Below, piece by piece: positions 1 to 6,600 of a stretch of DNA of 15,386 nt (position 1 is the stretch's first letter; every line of letters begins with the position of its first letter). The notes below the pieces were generated by a model that saw only the letters and a program-made list of their open reading frames with translations, was not told where the DNA came from and ran no database searches. The stretch lies in contig DCZO01000002.1 of the NCBI GenBank assembly GCA_002331335.1, positions 1 to 15,386 on the forward strand. The letters run 5' to 3'. The translations under genes and the position numbers were made by a program. This DNA comes from Nitrospira sp. UBA2082 (GTDB lineage: Bacteria > Nitrospirota > Nitrospiria > Nitrospirales > Nitrospiraceae).

Positions 1-23
1 TCGTCACGGAAATCTTAGCGTAA
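1..23 (+). CDS. tuf: Elongation factor Tu, C-terminal end only (upstream tuf copy)
   Basis: The first bases read, in one frame, as VTEILA followed by TAA at 21-23. This matches the usual C-terminus of bacterial EF-Tu (GVVTxIL-type ending), which closes the third beta-barrel domain. EF-Tu followed by rpmG, tRNA-Trp, secE and nusG is a classic bacterial gene order, which supports the call despite only six codons. The body of the gene lies outside the window. A second tuf begins at 15103, so the genome appears to carry two copies. It could be another protein with a similar tail, but position and sequence together make tuf likely. Confidence 0.7.
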
Positions 24-30
24 AGCTGAT

Positions 31-48
31 AGCTGTCGGTTGACAGCT
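31..48 (+). other. Small hairpin between tuf and rpmG
   Basis: AGCTGTC (31-37) and GACAGCT (42-48) form a perfect 7-bp stem with loop GGTT, starting 7 nt after the tuf stop. No T-run follows, and the rpmG ribosome binding site GGGAG (50-54) begins two bases after the stem. It is therefore unlikely to be a strong intrinsic terminator. It may be a processing or stabilising element, or a translational modulator of rpmG. Function is inferred. Confidence 0.4.
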
Positions 49-61
49 CGGGAGTGTTGAG

Positions 62-211
62 ATGCGCGAAATTATCGACCTGGCTTGTACGGCCTGCAAA
101 CAGCGGAATTATTCGACCAACAAGAACAAGAAAAACGATCCTGATCGGTTGGAGCGAAACAAGTTCTGTAAGTTCTGCCGGAAGCACGTGCCTCATAAAG
201 AGGTGAAATAG
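62..211 (+). CDS. rpmG: 50S ribosomal protein L33, zinc-binding form
   Basis: A 49-residue small basic protein starting MREIIDLACTACKQRNY and ending HVPHKEVK. L33 is a component of the large ribosomal subunit near the E site. Two CxxC pairs (Cys9/Cys12 and Cys36/Cys39) form the zinc ribbon of the C+ type of L33; the C- paralogue used under zinc shortage lacks these. Length is typical (about 49-55). The ATG is preceded by GGGAG at 50-54 with 7-nt spacing. It lies 38 bp after the end of tuf and upstream of tRNA-Trp and secE, its usual neighbours, and is probably co-transcribed with them. Confidence 0.95.
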   Translation: MREIIDLACTACKQRNYSTNKNKKNDPDRLERNKFCKFCRKHVPHKEVK

Positions 212-223
212 CGTGTTGGGGGT

Positions 224-289
224 TGAGTGCGCGGGGCTGAGCGTAGGGTAGTTCTTGGGCGATGCCTCAGCACTCAGAGCTCAGCACTG
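224..289. repeat. Heptamer (AGTGCTG) repeat pair in inverted orientation
   Basis: Between rpmG and tRNA-Trp. Positions 265-289, read on the minus strand, are AGTGCTG AGCTCTG AGTGCTG AGG preceded by C: a 7-nt tandem unit. On the plus strand 224-244 holds a degenerate version (TGAGTGC GCGGGGC TGAGCGT). The two arms are opposed, so RNA can fold, for example GCTGAGC (236-242) with GCTCAGC (279-285). The same unit recurs at 1362-1392 upstream of rplK. Such a repeat in separate intergenic gaps suggests a dispersed family. No protein is encoded and function is unknown. Confidence 0.65.
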
Positions 290-294
290 GGTGT

Positions 295-369
295 AGGGGC
301 ATGGTGTCAATGGCAGCACATCGGTCTCCAAAACCGAGAGTCTAGGTTCAAATCCTAGTGCCCCTGCCA
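295..369 (+). tRNA. trnW: tRNA-Trp (anticodon CCA)
   Basis: A full cloverleaf can be drawn. The acceptor stem is 295-301 with 359-365 (7 bp), discriminator G366, and encoded CCA at 367-369. The D stem is GTG/CAC (304-306 with 317-319). The anticodon stem is TCGGT/ACCGA (321-325 with 333-337), with loop CTCCAAA and anticodon CCA at 328-330. The T arm is CTAGG/CCTAG around TTCAAAT. It closely resembles other bacterial tRNA-Trp genes. The location between rpmG and secE is conserved in many bacteria, and the tRNA is presumably cut from a longer transcript by RNase P and others. Confidence 0.97.
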
Positions 370-567
370 TACAGAGCTTGCTCGACCCGGAGCGCTATAT
401 TATGGGCGCGACGGGATAGATGCCTTAAGTGGGGTTGTCATTTTATGAAAAGCTCGCTCGGCCGCGGAGCTTCCGATAGTTCTTGTTGAGCAGATGAACC
501 ACCGCCCGTGGGTTTTGGTTTGAGATGGTGAGTGCGGAGCGGAACTGAGGAGAAAACGGAGTCACCG
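370..567 (+). other. tRNA-Trp to secE gap, no gene seen
   Basis: About 200 bp with no convincing coding sequence. AAGCTC (450-455) and GAGCTT (467-472) could form a weak 6-bp stem, but no T-run follows. A TATATTAT stretch (396-403) resembles a -10 box but has no matching -35 box at proper spacing. The last part carries the secE ribosome binding site GGAG (558-561). I see nothing else of note. Confidence 0.5.
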
Positions 568-762
568 ATGTTCAAGCGCATGACTGATTCCATTCGGTTG
601 TTCATCACAGATGTGCGGGCAGAATTGAAGAAGGTGTCTTTTCCGACCCGAGCGGAGACGATCGGCTCTACGACTGTCGTGATTGTGTTTTGCGTTTTGA
701 TGTCGTTGTACCTATCGGTCGTGGATTCGTTTCTTTCGTGGTTGGTCGGCAGGGTGATCTGA
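568..762 (+). CDS. secE: Preprotein translocase subunit SecE
   Basis: A 64-residue protein of the SecYEG membrane channel that exports unfolded proteins across the cytoplasmic membrane. It begins MFKRMTDSIRLFITDVRAEL. An amphipathic helix covers about residues 5-21, the conserved ELKKVSFPTRAET segment about 19-31, and a single transmembrane helix about 32-58. This is the one-helix form found in most bacteria. I chose ATG 568 because GGAG at 558-561 lies 6 nt upstream and it gives the usual length. The frame stays open to a GTG at 532, which would add 12 polar residues and is less likely. nusG follows after 64 bp, the standard partner arrangement. Confidence 0.93.
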   Translation: MFKRMTDSIRLFITDVRAELKKVSFPTRAETIGSTTVVIVFCVLMSLYLSVVDSFLSWLVGRVI

Positions 763-826
763 GGCAACCGGTGATCGATGAACTGTCTGGTATAGAGGGG
801 CTCTGAGACCTTAGGGGTGGCGCATA

Positions 827-1360
827 ATGAAGAACTGGTACGTCATTCATACGTACGCGGGGTTTGAGGGACGCGTGAAAACCAGCTTGATGGAGCGTGC
901 GAATCAGATGGGCTTGGTCGAACAAGTCGGCCAGGTGCTCGTGCCGACTGAGGATGTCATCGAAATCAAGGACGGTAAGCGGCGGACGTCCCGGCGGAAA
1001 TTCTTCCCCGGCTATGTGCTGGTTGAATTGGAGTCCCCGCTTGGTGATGAAACGCTGCAAATGATCAAGGAGACTCCTAAGGTGACGGGGTTCGTCGGGG
1101 GAGGAACCGTTCCGATGCCGCTGACCTCAGAGGAGGTCGAGTCCTTGCTGAAGCAAGTCGATGCGGGGCAGGCCGAGCCTCGGGAGCAGGTGAAGTTCAT
1201 CAAGGGCGATAATGTTCGGATCATCGATGGGCCCTTTCTTGGATTTAACGGCTTGGTGGACGAAGTCGATCAGGACCACAGCCGCCTGAAGCTTATGGTG
1301 AGCATCTTTGGTCGATCGACGCCGGTGGAATTAGGATTTTTGCAGGTTGAACGGATCTAA
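827..1360 (+). CDS. nusG: Transcription termination/antitermination factor NusG
   Basis: A 177-residue protein, typical length. The N-terminal NGN domain starts KNWYVIHTYAGFEGRVK and includes FFPGYVLVELE (about residues 62-72), the part that contacts the RNA polymerase clamp. The C-terminal KOW domain includes KGDNVRIIDGPFLGFNGLVD (about 126-145), which binds Rho or ribosomal protein S10 in studied bacteria and couples transcription to translation. The ATG is preceded by AGGGG (813-817). It lies between secE and rplK as in most bacteria. Nothing is missing or unusual. Confidence 0.97.
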   Translation: MKNWYVIHTYAGFEGRVKTSLMERANQMGLVEQVGQVLVPTEDVIEIKDGKRRTSRRKFFPGYVLVELESPLGDETLQMIKETPKVTGFVGGGTVPMPLTSEEVESLLKQVDAGQAEPREQVKFIKGDNVRIIDGPFLGFNGLVDEVDQDHSRLKLMVSIFGRSTPVELGFLQVERI

Positions 1361-1361
1361 A

Positions 1362-1392
1362 CAGTGCTGAGCGATGAGTGCTGAGTGCTGAG
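1362..1392 (+). repeat. Heptamer tandem repeat upstream of rplK
   Basis: Starting at 1363 the sequence is AGTGCTG AGCGATG AGTGCTG AGTGCTG AGG: four 7-nt units, three identical. It fills most of the 45-bp nusG-rplK gap and ends just before the rplK ribosome binding site AAGGAG (1395-1400). The core matches the minus-strand repeat at 265-289 at 22 of 24 positions. It will be part of the rplK leader mRNA, where L1 autoregulation acts in some bacteria, but I see no recognisable L1 site here. Confidence 0.7.
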
Positions 1393-1405
1393 GTAAGGAG
1401 CAGAT

Positions 1406-1831
1406 ATGGCCAAGGAAGTGTCGGCGCAAATTAAGTTGCAGATTCCGGCGGGGAAAGCCAATCCGGCACCCCCGGTCGGCCCGTCGCTCGGTCAGCACGG
1501 TGTCAATATTATGGAGTTCTGCAAACAGTTTAATGCCAAAACCCAGAAGGAAGGGGATAGCATCATCCCGGTCATTATTACCGTGTACAAGGACCGGACA
1601 TTCACCTTCATCATGAAGACCCCGCCGGCGTCGGACCTCTTGAAGAAGGCGGCCGGGGTCATCAAGGGGTCCGGTGTCCCCCAGAAAGACAAGGTCGGCA
1701 AGATCTCCAGAAAGCAGTTGAACGAGATCGCCCAAAAGAAAATGGCCGATCTGAACGCCGCCGATGTTGAAGGAGCGGCCAAGATTATCGAAGGCACCGC
1801 CCGCAGCATGGGCATCGTCATTCAAGGTTAA
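1406..1831 (+). CDS. rplK: 50S ribosomal protein L11
   Basis: A 141-residue protein of the GTPase-associated centre, binding 23S rRNA near the factor-binding stalk base. The N-terminal domain has the conserved PAGKANPAPPVGPSLGQHGV segment (about residues 15-34), whose proline-rich part contacts thiostrepton-type antibiotics in studied ribosomes. The C-terminal RNA-binding domain contains TPPASDLLKKAAG and ends with the SMGI segment. Length matches the family. The ATG is preceded by AAGGAG (1395-1400) at 5 nt. rplA follows after 25 bp, so the pair is almost certainly one transcript. In many bacteria L1 represses this pair. Confidence 0.98.
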   Translation: MAKEVSAQIKLQIPAGKANPAPPVGPSLGQHGVNIMEFCKQFNAKTQKEGDSIIPVIITVYKDRTFTFIMKTPPASDLLKKAAGVIKGSGVPQKDKVGKISRKQLNEIAQKKMADLNAADVEGAAKIIEGTARSMGIVIQG

Positions 1832-1856
1832 GCGTGAGCGAGAAGGAGTCGTCGTT

Positions 1857-2549
1857 ATGGGAAAGAAGATGAAGGCGGCGTTAGGGAAAGTCGAACCGCG
1901 TGTCTATGGATTGCGCGAGGCGGTCGAGACCGTGAAGCAGGCGGCCTATACCAAGTTCGACGAATCGGTGGATCTGGCGCTCCGGCTGGGTGTCGATCCG
2001 AAGCGGTCCGATCAAATGGTCCGGGGGACGACCTCGCTTCCTCATGGAACAGGAAAGAAAGTTCGCGTGTTGGTTTTTGCGAAGGGGGAAAAGGAGCAGG
2101 AGGCGCGCCAGGCCGGAGCCGATTTTGTGGGTGCGGATGATTTGATGGAAAAGATCAAGGGCGGTTGGCTGGACTTTGACTGTGCCATCGCGACGCCGGA
2201 CCTCATGGCTTCCGTCGGAAAACTCGGCAAGCAGTTGGGGCCTCGCGGGCTCATGCCGAATCCGAAGACCGGGACGGTGACCTTCGAGGTCGGCAAGGCG
2301 GTGGCGGAGATTCGCAAGGGCCGCGTCGAGTTCAAGGTGGAAAAAGCCGGTATCGTACAGGTCCCGGTGGGGAAAGTGTCGTTTGATGCCGCAAAGTTAT
2401 TCGACAATGCGTCGGCCATCATTGAGTCCGTCATTAAGGCCAAGCCGGTGTCGTGCAAGGGTCGCTATCTCAAGAGCGTTACGATTTCCAGCACAATGGG
2501 GCCCGGTGTGAAGCTGGACGCGATCGCGTTGATGAAGCAATGGAGCTAG
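1857..2549 (+). CDS. rplA: 50S ribosomal protein L1
   Basis: A 230-residue protein that forms the mobile L1 arm at the E site of the large subunit and helps release deacylated tRNA; it often also represses its own mRNA. Recognisable segments are VRGTTSLPHGTGKKVRVLVF (about residues 67-86) and the L1 signature GKLGKQLGPRGLMPNPKTG (about 123-141). I chose ATG 1857 because AAGGAG (1843-1848) lies 8 nt upstream and the length is standard. The frame is open upstream to 1764, but that stretch overlaps rplK and is not conserved L1 sequence. Confidence 0.97.
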   Translation: MGKKMKAALGKVEPRVYGLREAVETVKQAAYTKFDESVDLALRLGVDPKRSDQMVRGTTSLPHGTGKKVRVLVFAKGEKEQEARQAGADFVGADDLMEKIKGGWLDFDCAIATPDLMASVGKLGKQLGPRGLMPNPKTGTVTFEVGKAVAEIRKGRVEFKVEKAGIVQVPVGKVSFDAAKLFDNASAIIESVIKAKPVSCKGRYLKSVTISSTMGPGVKLDAIALMKQWS

Positions 2550-2550
2550 G

Positions 2551-2640
2551 AGTGCGAGGGGCGGTGTGTAGGCCCCGCTGCGGGCGGTCGGGCTCCCGGA
2601 TGGGCGCCACCCTCGCAGGAGTAGAGAAAGGGAGAGAGGG
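2551..2640 (+). promoter_or_regulatory. Candidate L10 leader (autoregulatory mRNA structure)
   Basis: In the 91-bp rplA-rplJ gap, TGCGAGGG (2553-2560) pairs perfectly with CCCTCGCA (2610-2617). Between them GCCC (2572-2575) can pair with GGGC (2582-2585), and CGG (2589-2591) with CCG (2596-2598), giving a branched fold. An alternative outer pairing with GGTG (2563-2566) and CACC (2608-2611) leaves an asymmetric bulge. In many bacteria the L10-(L12)n complex binds a structured leader here to repress rplJL. CCCTC (2610-2614) can also pair with GAGGG (2636-2640) at the rplJ ribosome binding site, so the two folds exclude each other. Position and folding are seen; L10 binding is inferred. Confidence 0.55.
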
Positions 2641-3576
2641 ATGAAGAAGGAACAAAAAGCAACGGCGGTTGCGGAATTGACTGAGAAGTTTGGCCGTGCG
2701 CGGCTGGCCATTCTCACGGAATGCGTCGGGCTTCCGGTCAATCAAGTGACGGAGTTGCGCAAACAGCTTCGCGGCGCAAAGGCTGAGTATCGGGTGGTGA
2801 AGAATACGCTGGCCATCCGCGCCGCGGAGGGGACGGCTTTGGCCAGCCTCAAGGCGCATCTCAAGGGGCCGACGGGAGTCGTGATCGGATACGACGACCC
2901 TGTGTTGCCGACGAAAGTATTGCGGGATTTCATCGGTGCCGAAAAACGCGAAGAGAAGATCCGCATGACGGTCGGAGTGTTGGAGGGCAAAGTCGTCCAA
3001 CCGGCCGAATTGGCGGCGGTCGCCAAGCTGCCGAAGAAAGAAGTGCTCATCGCCATGTTGCTTTCGGCCATGCAGGGGCCGATCCGTGGCGTGGTGTATA
3101 CGCTCAATGCGGTCTTGTCGAAATTTGTGAGAGTCGTTGCAGCCATTCAAGATAAACGGAAAGGGGAGGGAGACATGTCAGCCACAACCACGAAACTGTC
3201 GCAGGAAGAGTTGATCAAGGCCATCGAGGGCATGAGTGTGCTCGATTTGGCGGAGCTGGTGAAGGGATTGGAAGCCCGTTTCGGCGTGACAGCCGCTGCG
3301 CCGGTCGCGGTAGCCGCCGCGCCGGGCGGTGGTGGAGGCGCAGCCGCGCCGGCCGAAGAGAAGACGGCATTCGACGTCATTCTGGCATCGGCGCCGGCGG
3401 ACAAGAAGATTCAAATCATTAAGGTTGTGCGCGAGTTGACCAGCCTTGGTCTGAAGGAAGCGAAGGATCTGGTGGAGGGCGCGCCGAAGCCGGTGAAGAC
3501 CGGCGTGGCCAAGGAAGAAGCCGACACCATGAAGAAGAAGCTCGAAGAGAGCGGCGCCAAGGTCGAAGTGAAGTAA
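2641..3576 (+). CDS. rplJ: 50S ribosomal protein L10 fused in frame to L7/L12
   Basis: One open frame of 311 codons. Residues 1-178 are L10, the stalk base that anchors L12 dimers: it starts MKKEQKATAVAELTEKFG, contains TELRKQLRGAKAEYRVVKNT, and ends in a helix with YTLNAVLSKFVRVVAAIQDK. Normally a stop would follow, but here the frame continues KRKGEGD and straight into L7/L12 (Met179 onward, through the Ala/Gly hinge and full C-terminal domain). There is no stop at all between the two. A single substitution in AAA (3154 or 3160), GAG (3166) or GGA (3169) would restore one, so a true recent stop loss or a sequencing error are both possible. An L12 start site survives inside (see rplL), so both a fusion and free L12 could be made. 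The L10 helix seems about 10 residues longer than in E. coli. SD: GGGAGAGAGGG just before the ATG. Confidence 0.9.
   Translation: MKKEQKATAVAELTEKFGRARLAILTECVGLPVNQVTELRKQLRGAKAEYRVVKNTLAIRAAEGTALASLKAHLKGPTGVVIGYDDPVLPTKVLRDFIGAEKREEKIRMTVGVLEGKVVQPAELAAVAKLPKKEVLIAMLLSAMQGPIRGVVYTLNAVLSKFVRVVAAIQDKRKGEGDMSATTTKLSQEELIKAIEGMSVLDLAELVKGLEARFGVTAAAPVAVAAAPGGGGGAAAPAEEKTAFDVILASAPADKKIQIIKVVRELTSLGLKEAKDLVEGAPKPVKTGVAKEEADTMKKKLEESGAKVEVK
3175..3576 (+). CDS. rplL: 50S ribosomal protein L7/L12 (internal start within the rplJ frame)
   Basis: A 133-residue acidic stalk protein, present in several copies per ribosome, which recruits and activates translational GTPases such as EF-G and EF-Tu. The N-terminal dimerisation part (SQEELIKAIEGMSVLDLAEL) is followed by a flexible Ala/Pro/Gly hinge with five consecutive glycines. 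The C-terminal domain holds the factor-binding helices KIQIIKVVRELTSLGLKEAK. ATG 3175 has a strong ribosome binding site GGAGG (3165-3169) at 5 nt, which is itself coding sequence of the upstream frame. Since L12 must greatly outnumber L10, initiation here is probably the main source of L12. It shares frame and stop with the fused L10 reading frame. Confidence 0.93.
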   Translation: MSATTTKLSQEELIKAIEGMSVLDLAELVKGLEARFGVTAAAPVAVAAAPGGGGGAAAPAEEKTAFDVILASAPADKKIQIIKVVRELTSLGLKEAKDLVEGAPKPVKTGVAKEEADTMKKKLEESGAKVEVK

Positions 3577-3601
3577 CCGCGTCATTGGTCTCTTGTCATG
3601 G

Positions 3602-3628
3602 GGCGGCCATCGGGCACCGATGGCCGCC
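3602..3628 (+). terminator. Perfect 12-bp hairpin between rplL and rpoB (attenuator candidate)
   Basis: GGCGGCCATCGG (3602-3613) and CCGATGGCCGCC (3617-3628) are exact reverse complements with a 3-nt loop GCA. The stem is G+C-rich, starts 25 nt after the rplL stop and ends 49 nt before rpoB. It is followed by GTGTATCTTGTG, which is only partly T-rich, so termination would be incomplete at best. In E. coli the same gap carries an attenuator and an RNase III site that lower rpoBC expression relative to rplJL. A similar role is plausible but inferred. It could act only as an mRNA 3'-end stabiliser. Confidence 0.6.
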
Positions 3629-3677
3629 GTGTATCTTGTGACCTCCGGCACTCACCACTAACGTGGAGGAACTAGGA

Positions 3678-6600
3678 ATGTCCGAAACGACTCTGCAAGA
3701 GTTCGTGGAGCGGAAGGATTTTTCCCGCATTCGAACCAACATCGATATTCCCGATCTGATCGAGATTCAAAAGCGCTCGTACGAAGAGTTTCTGCAGCTG
3801 GAAGTGGAGCCGGAGCGCCGGAAGGATCACGGGTTGCAGGCGGCCTTGGCGAGCGTATTTCCGATTCCGGACTACAACAACACGGCGATGTTGGAGTTCT
3901 CCAGCTATACGCTGGGGACGCCCAAGTACGACGAGCGGGAATGTCTCGAGCAAGGCATGACCTTCGCGGTGCCCCTCAAGCTGCGAGTCCGGCTGGTCGT
4001 ATTCGACAAGGAGGACAAGGGTCCTCGGAAGAAGGTGCTCGATGTTCGCGAACAAGAGGTCTACGTCGGTGAATTGCCCCTGATGACCGAGCGGGGGACG
4101 TTCATCGTCAATGGGACGGAACGAGTCGTTGTCAGCCAGCTTCACCGGTCGCCCGGCGCGTCCTTTACGCATGATAAGGGGCGCACCCATGCGAGTGGCA
4201 AAGTGCTCTATAGCGCGCGGATCATTCCCTATCGGGGCTCCTGGCTCGATTTCGAGTTCGATGCCCGGGACATCCTCTATGTCCGCATCGATCGCCGCCG
4301 GAAAATGCCGACCACGATTCTCCTGAAGGCGTTCGGTTTCTCAAGTGACGATTTGCTCAAGATGTACTACCCCGTCGAGGAGATTCGGGTTTCCAAGGGG
4401 AAGATGTATCGGAAGCTGGATGCGGAAATTCATCATGGGCTCCGGTGTTCGGCGGAAGTCACGGACAAGGGCGGCAAGGAACCGCTGGTGCGGGAAGGCG
4501 CCAGGCTGACCAAGGGGCTGATCGCCAAGCTGAAAGCGGCGGGCGTCAAGGAAATCCCGATGCTACCCTCGGAGCTTATCGGCCGGGCCGTGCTCACGGA
4601 ATTGGTCGATTCCAAAAAAACGAAATTGGCGGAAAAGAATCAGCGGCTGACTGCCGAGATTGTGGAAGCGATCGTCGAGAGCGACGTGGAGGAGTTTAAG
4701 GTCATCTATCTCGATATGGCGACGGCCACACCCGTCATCCTCGACACCTTGGAGATGGAAAAGATCGGGTCGAAGGAAGAAGCGATGGTGGAAATCTACC
4801 GCCGGCTCCGTCCGGGGGAAACGCCGTCCGTCGAGACCGCGCGGGCGCTGTTCGACAATCTATTCTTGAATGCCAAACGCTACGACTTGTCTCCCGTCGG
4901 GCGCCTCAAGCTCAACAAGAAACTCGGGTTGGACCTGCCCCTCGAGCAGCGGACCCTGACGGCGCAGGACATCGTGGAAGTGATCCGTTATCTCGTCAAT
5001 CTCAAGATGGGAAAAGGCGAGATCGACGACATCGATCACTTGGGCAATCGCCGCGTGCGATCGGTCGGCGAGTTGTTGGAGAACCAGTTCCGTTTGGGGC
5101 TCGTCCGTATGGAACGGAGCATCAAGGAGCGGATGAATCTCCTCGATATGGAAACTGTCCTGCCGCATGACTTGATCAACGCCAAGCCGGTCGTGGCGGC
5201 GGTGAAGGAGTTTTTCAGCAGCAGCCAGCTTTCGCAATTCATGGATCAGACAAACCCGCTCGCTGAAATCACCCATAAGCGGCGGCTCTCGGCCCTCGGT
5301 CCAGGCGGCCTGACCAGAGAACGGGCGGGTTTCGAAGTGCGGGACGTGCATCCATCGCATTACAGCCGCATCTGCCCGATTGAGACACCGGAAGGTCCGA
5401 ACATCGGATTGATTACGTCGCTTGCCACCTATGCCCGGATCAATGAGTTCGGGTTTATCGAAGCGCCGTACCGCAAGGTCGTCAAAGGGCGAGTCACCGA
5501 TACGATTGAGTATCTGTCGGCGATCGAGGGTGACAAGTATGTCATCGCTCAGGCCAACTCGAAGGTGGATAGCTCAGGTCGAATGGTGTCGGAAACAGTG
5601 TCCTGTCGCCACGGCGGCGATTTCGTCACGGCGACACCGGACAAGATCGAGTATATGGACGTGTCGCCGAAACAAGTTGTCAGCGTAGCGACGGCATTGG
5701 TGCCCTTCTTGGAGCATGACGATGCAAACCGCGCGCTCATGGGGTCCAACATGCAGCGTCAGGCGGTCCCCCTGTTGACCGCTGAAGCTCCGCTGGTCGG
5801 CACTGGAATGGAAGCGGTGGTGGCGCGCGATTCCGGCTATGTCATTCAGGCCCGACGGTCCGGTGTTGTCGAAAGCGTCGATGCCACCCGCATCGTGGTG
5901 CGGGGTGATTCGAAGGATGGAAGGAAAGGCAAAGATTCCGGGCTCGACGTCTACGACCTGATCAAGTTTCAGCGGTCGAATCAGAATACCTGCATCACGC
6001 AGACACCGGTGGTGCGCATCGGACAGCCGGTCAAGAAAGGGCAGGTGCTTGGCGACGGCCCGGCGATCGACCATGGAGAGCTCGCGTTGGGCAAGAACGT
6101 GCTCGTGGCGTTCATGCCGTGGGGTGGGTATAACTTCGAGGACGCCATTTTGCTCAGCGAAAAATTGGTCCGCGAAGATGCCTTCACCTCGATTCACATC
6201 GAGGAGTTCGAGGTGGAAGCGCGCGACACGAAGCTGGGCAAGGAAGACATCACACGCGACATTCCCAACGTCGGCGAGGAAGCGCTCAGAAATCTGGACG
6301 AAAGCGGCATTATCCGCATCGGCGCCGAGGTGAAGCCGGGCGACATTCTGGTCGGCAAGGTCACTCCCAAGGGTGAGACTCAGCTGACGCCGGAAGAGAA
6401 ATTGCTCCGCGCGATCTTCGGCGAAAAGGCCGGCGATGTAAAAGATACCTCGCTGACCGTACCGCCAGGTGTCGAAGGCATTGTGGTCGACGTGAAGATC
6501 TTCTCGCGCAAAGGCCTCGACAAGGACGAGCGTTCCAAGAGCATCGAGACCGACGATCAGATGAAGTTGCAACGCGACCATCATGAGGAGCTGCGGATCA

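Noticed and set aside
378..403. Possible promoter TTGCTC with TATATT or TATTAT upstream of secE
   Set aside because: The spacing is only 12-14 nt and the -35 match is weak, so I do not call it.
450..472. Inverted repeat AAGCTC/GAGCTT as a terminator after tRNA-Trp
   Set aside because: The stem is only 6 bp, is interrupted inside, and has no T-run after it.
3126..3155. A frameshift sequencing error as explanation for the missing rplJ stop (TAA at 3153 in another frame)
   Set aside because: The used frame gives the expected L10 helix (KFVRVVAAIQD), while the frame containing TAA gives unrelated residues. An indel is therefore not the explanation, though a single-base substitution error remains possible.
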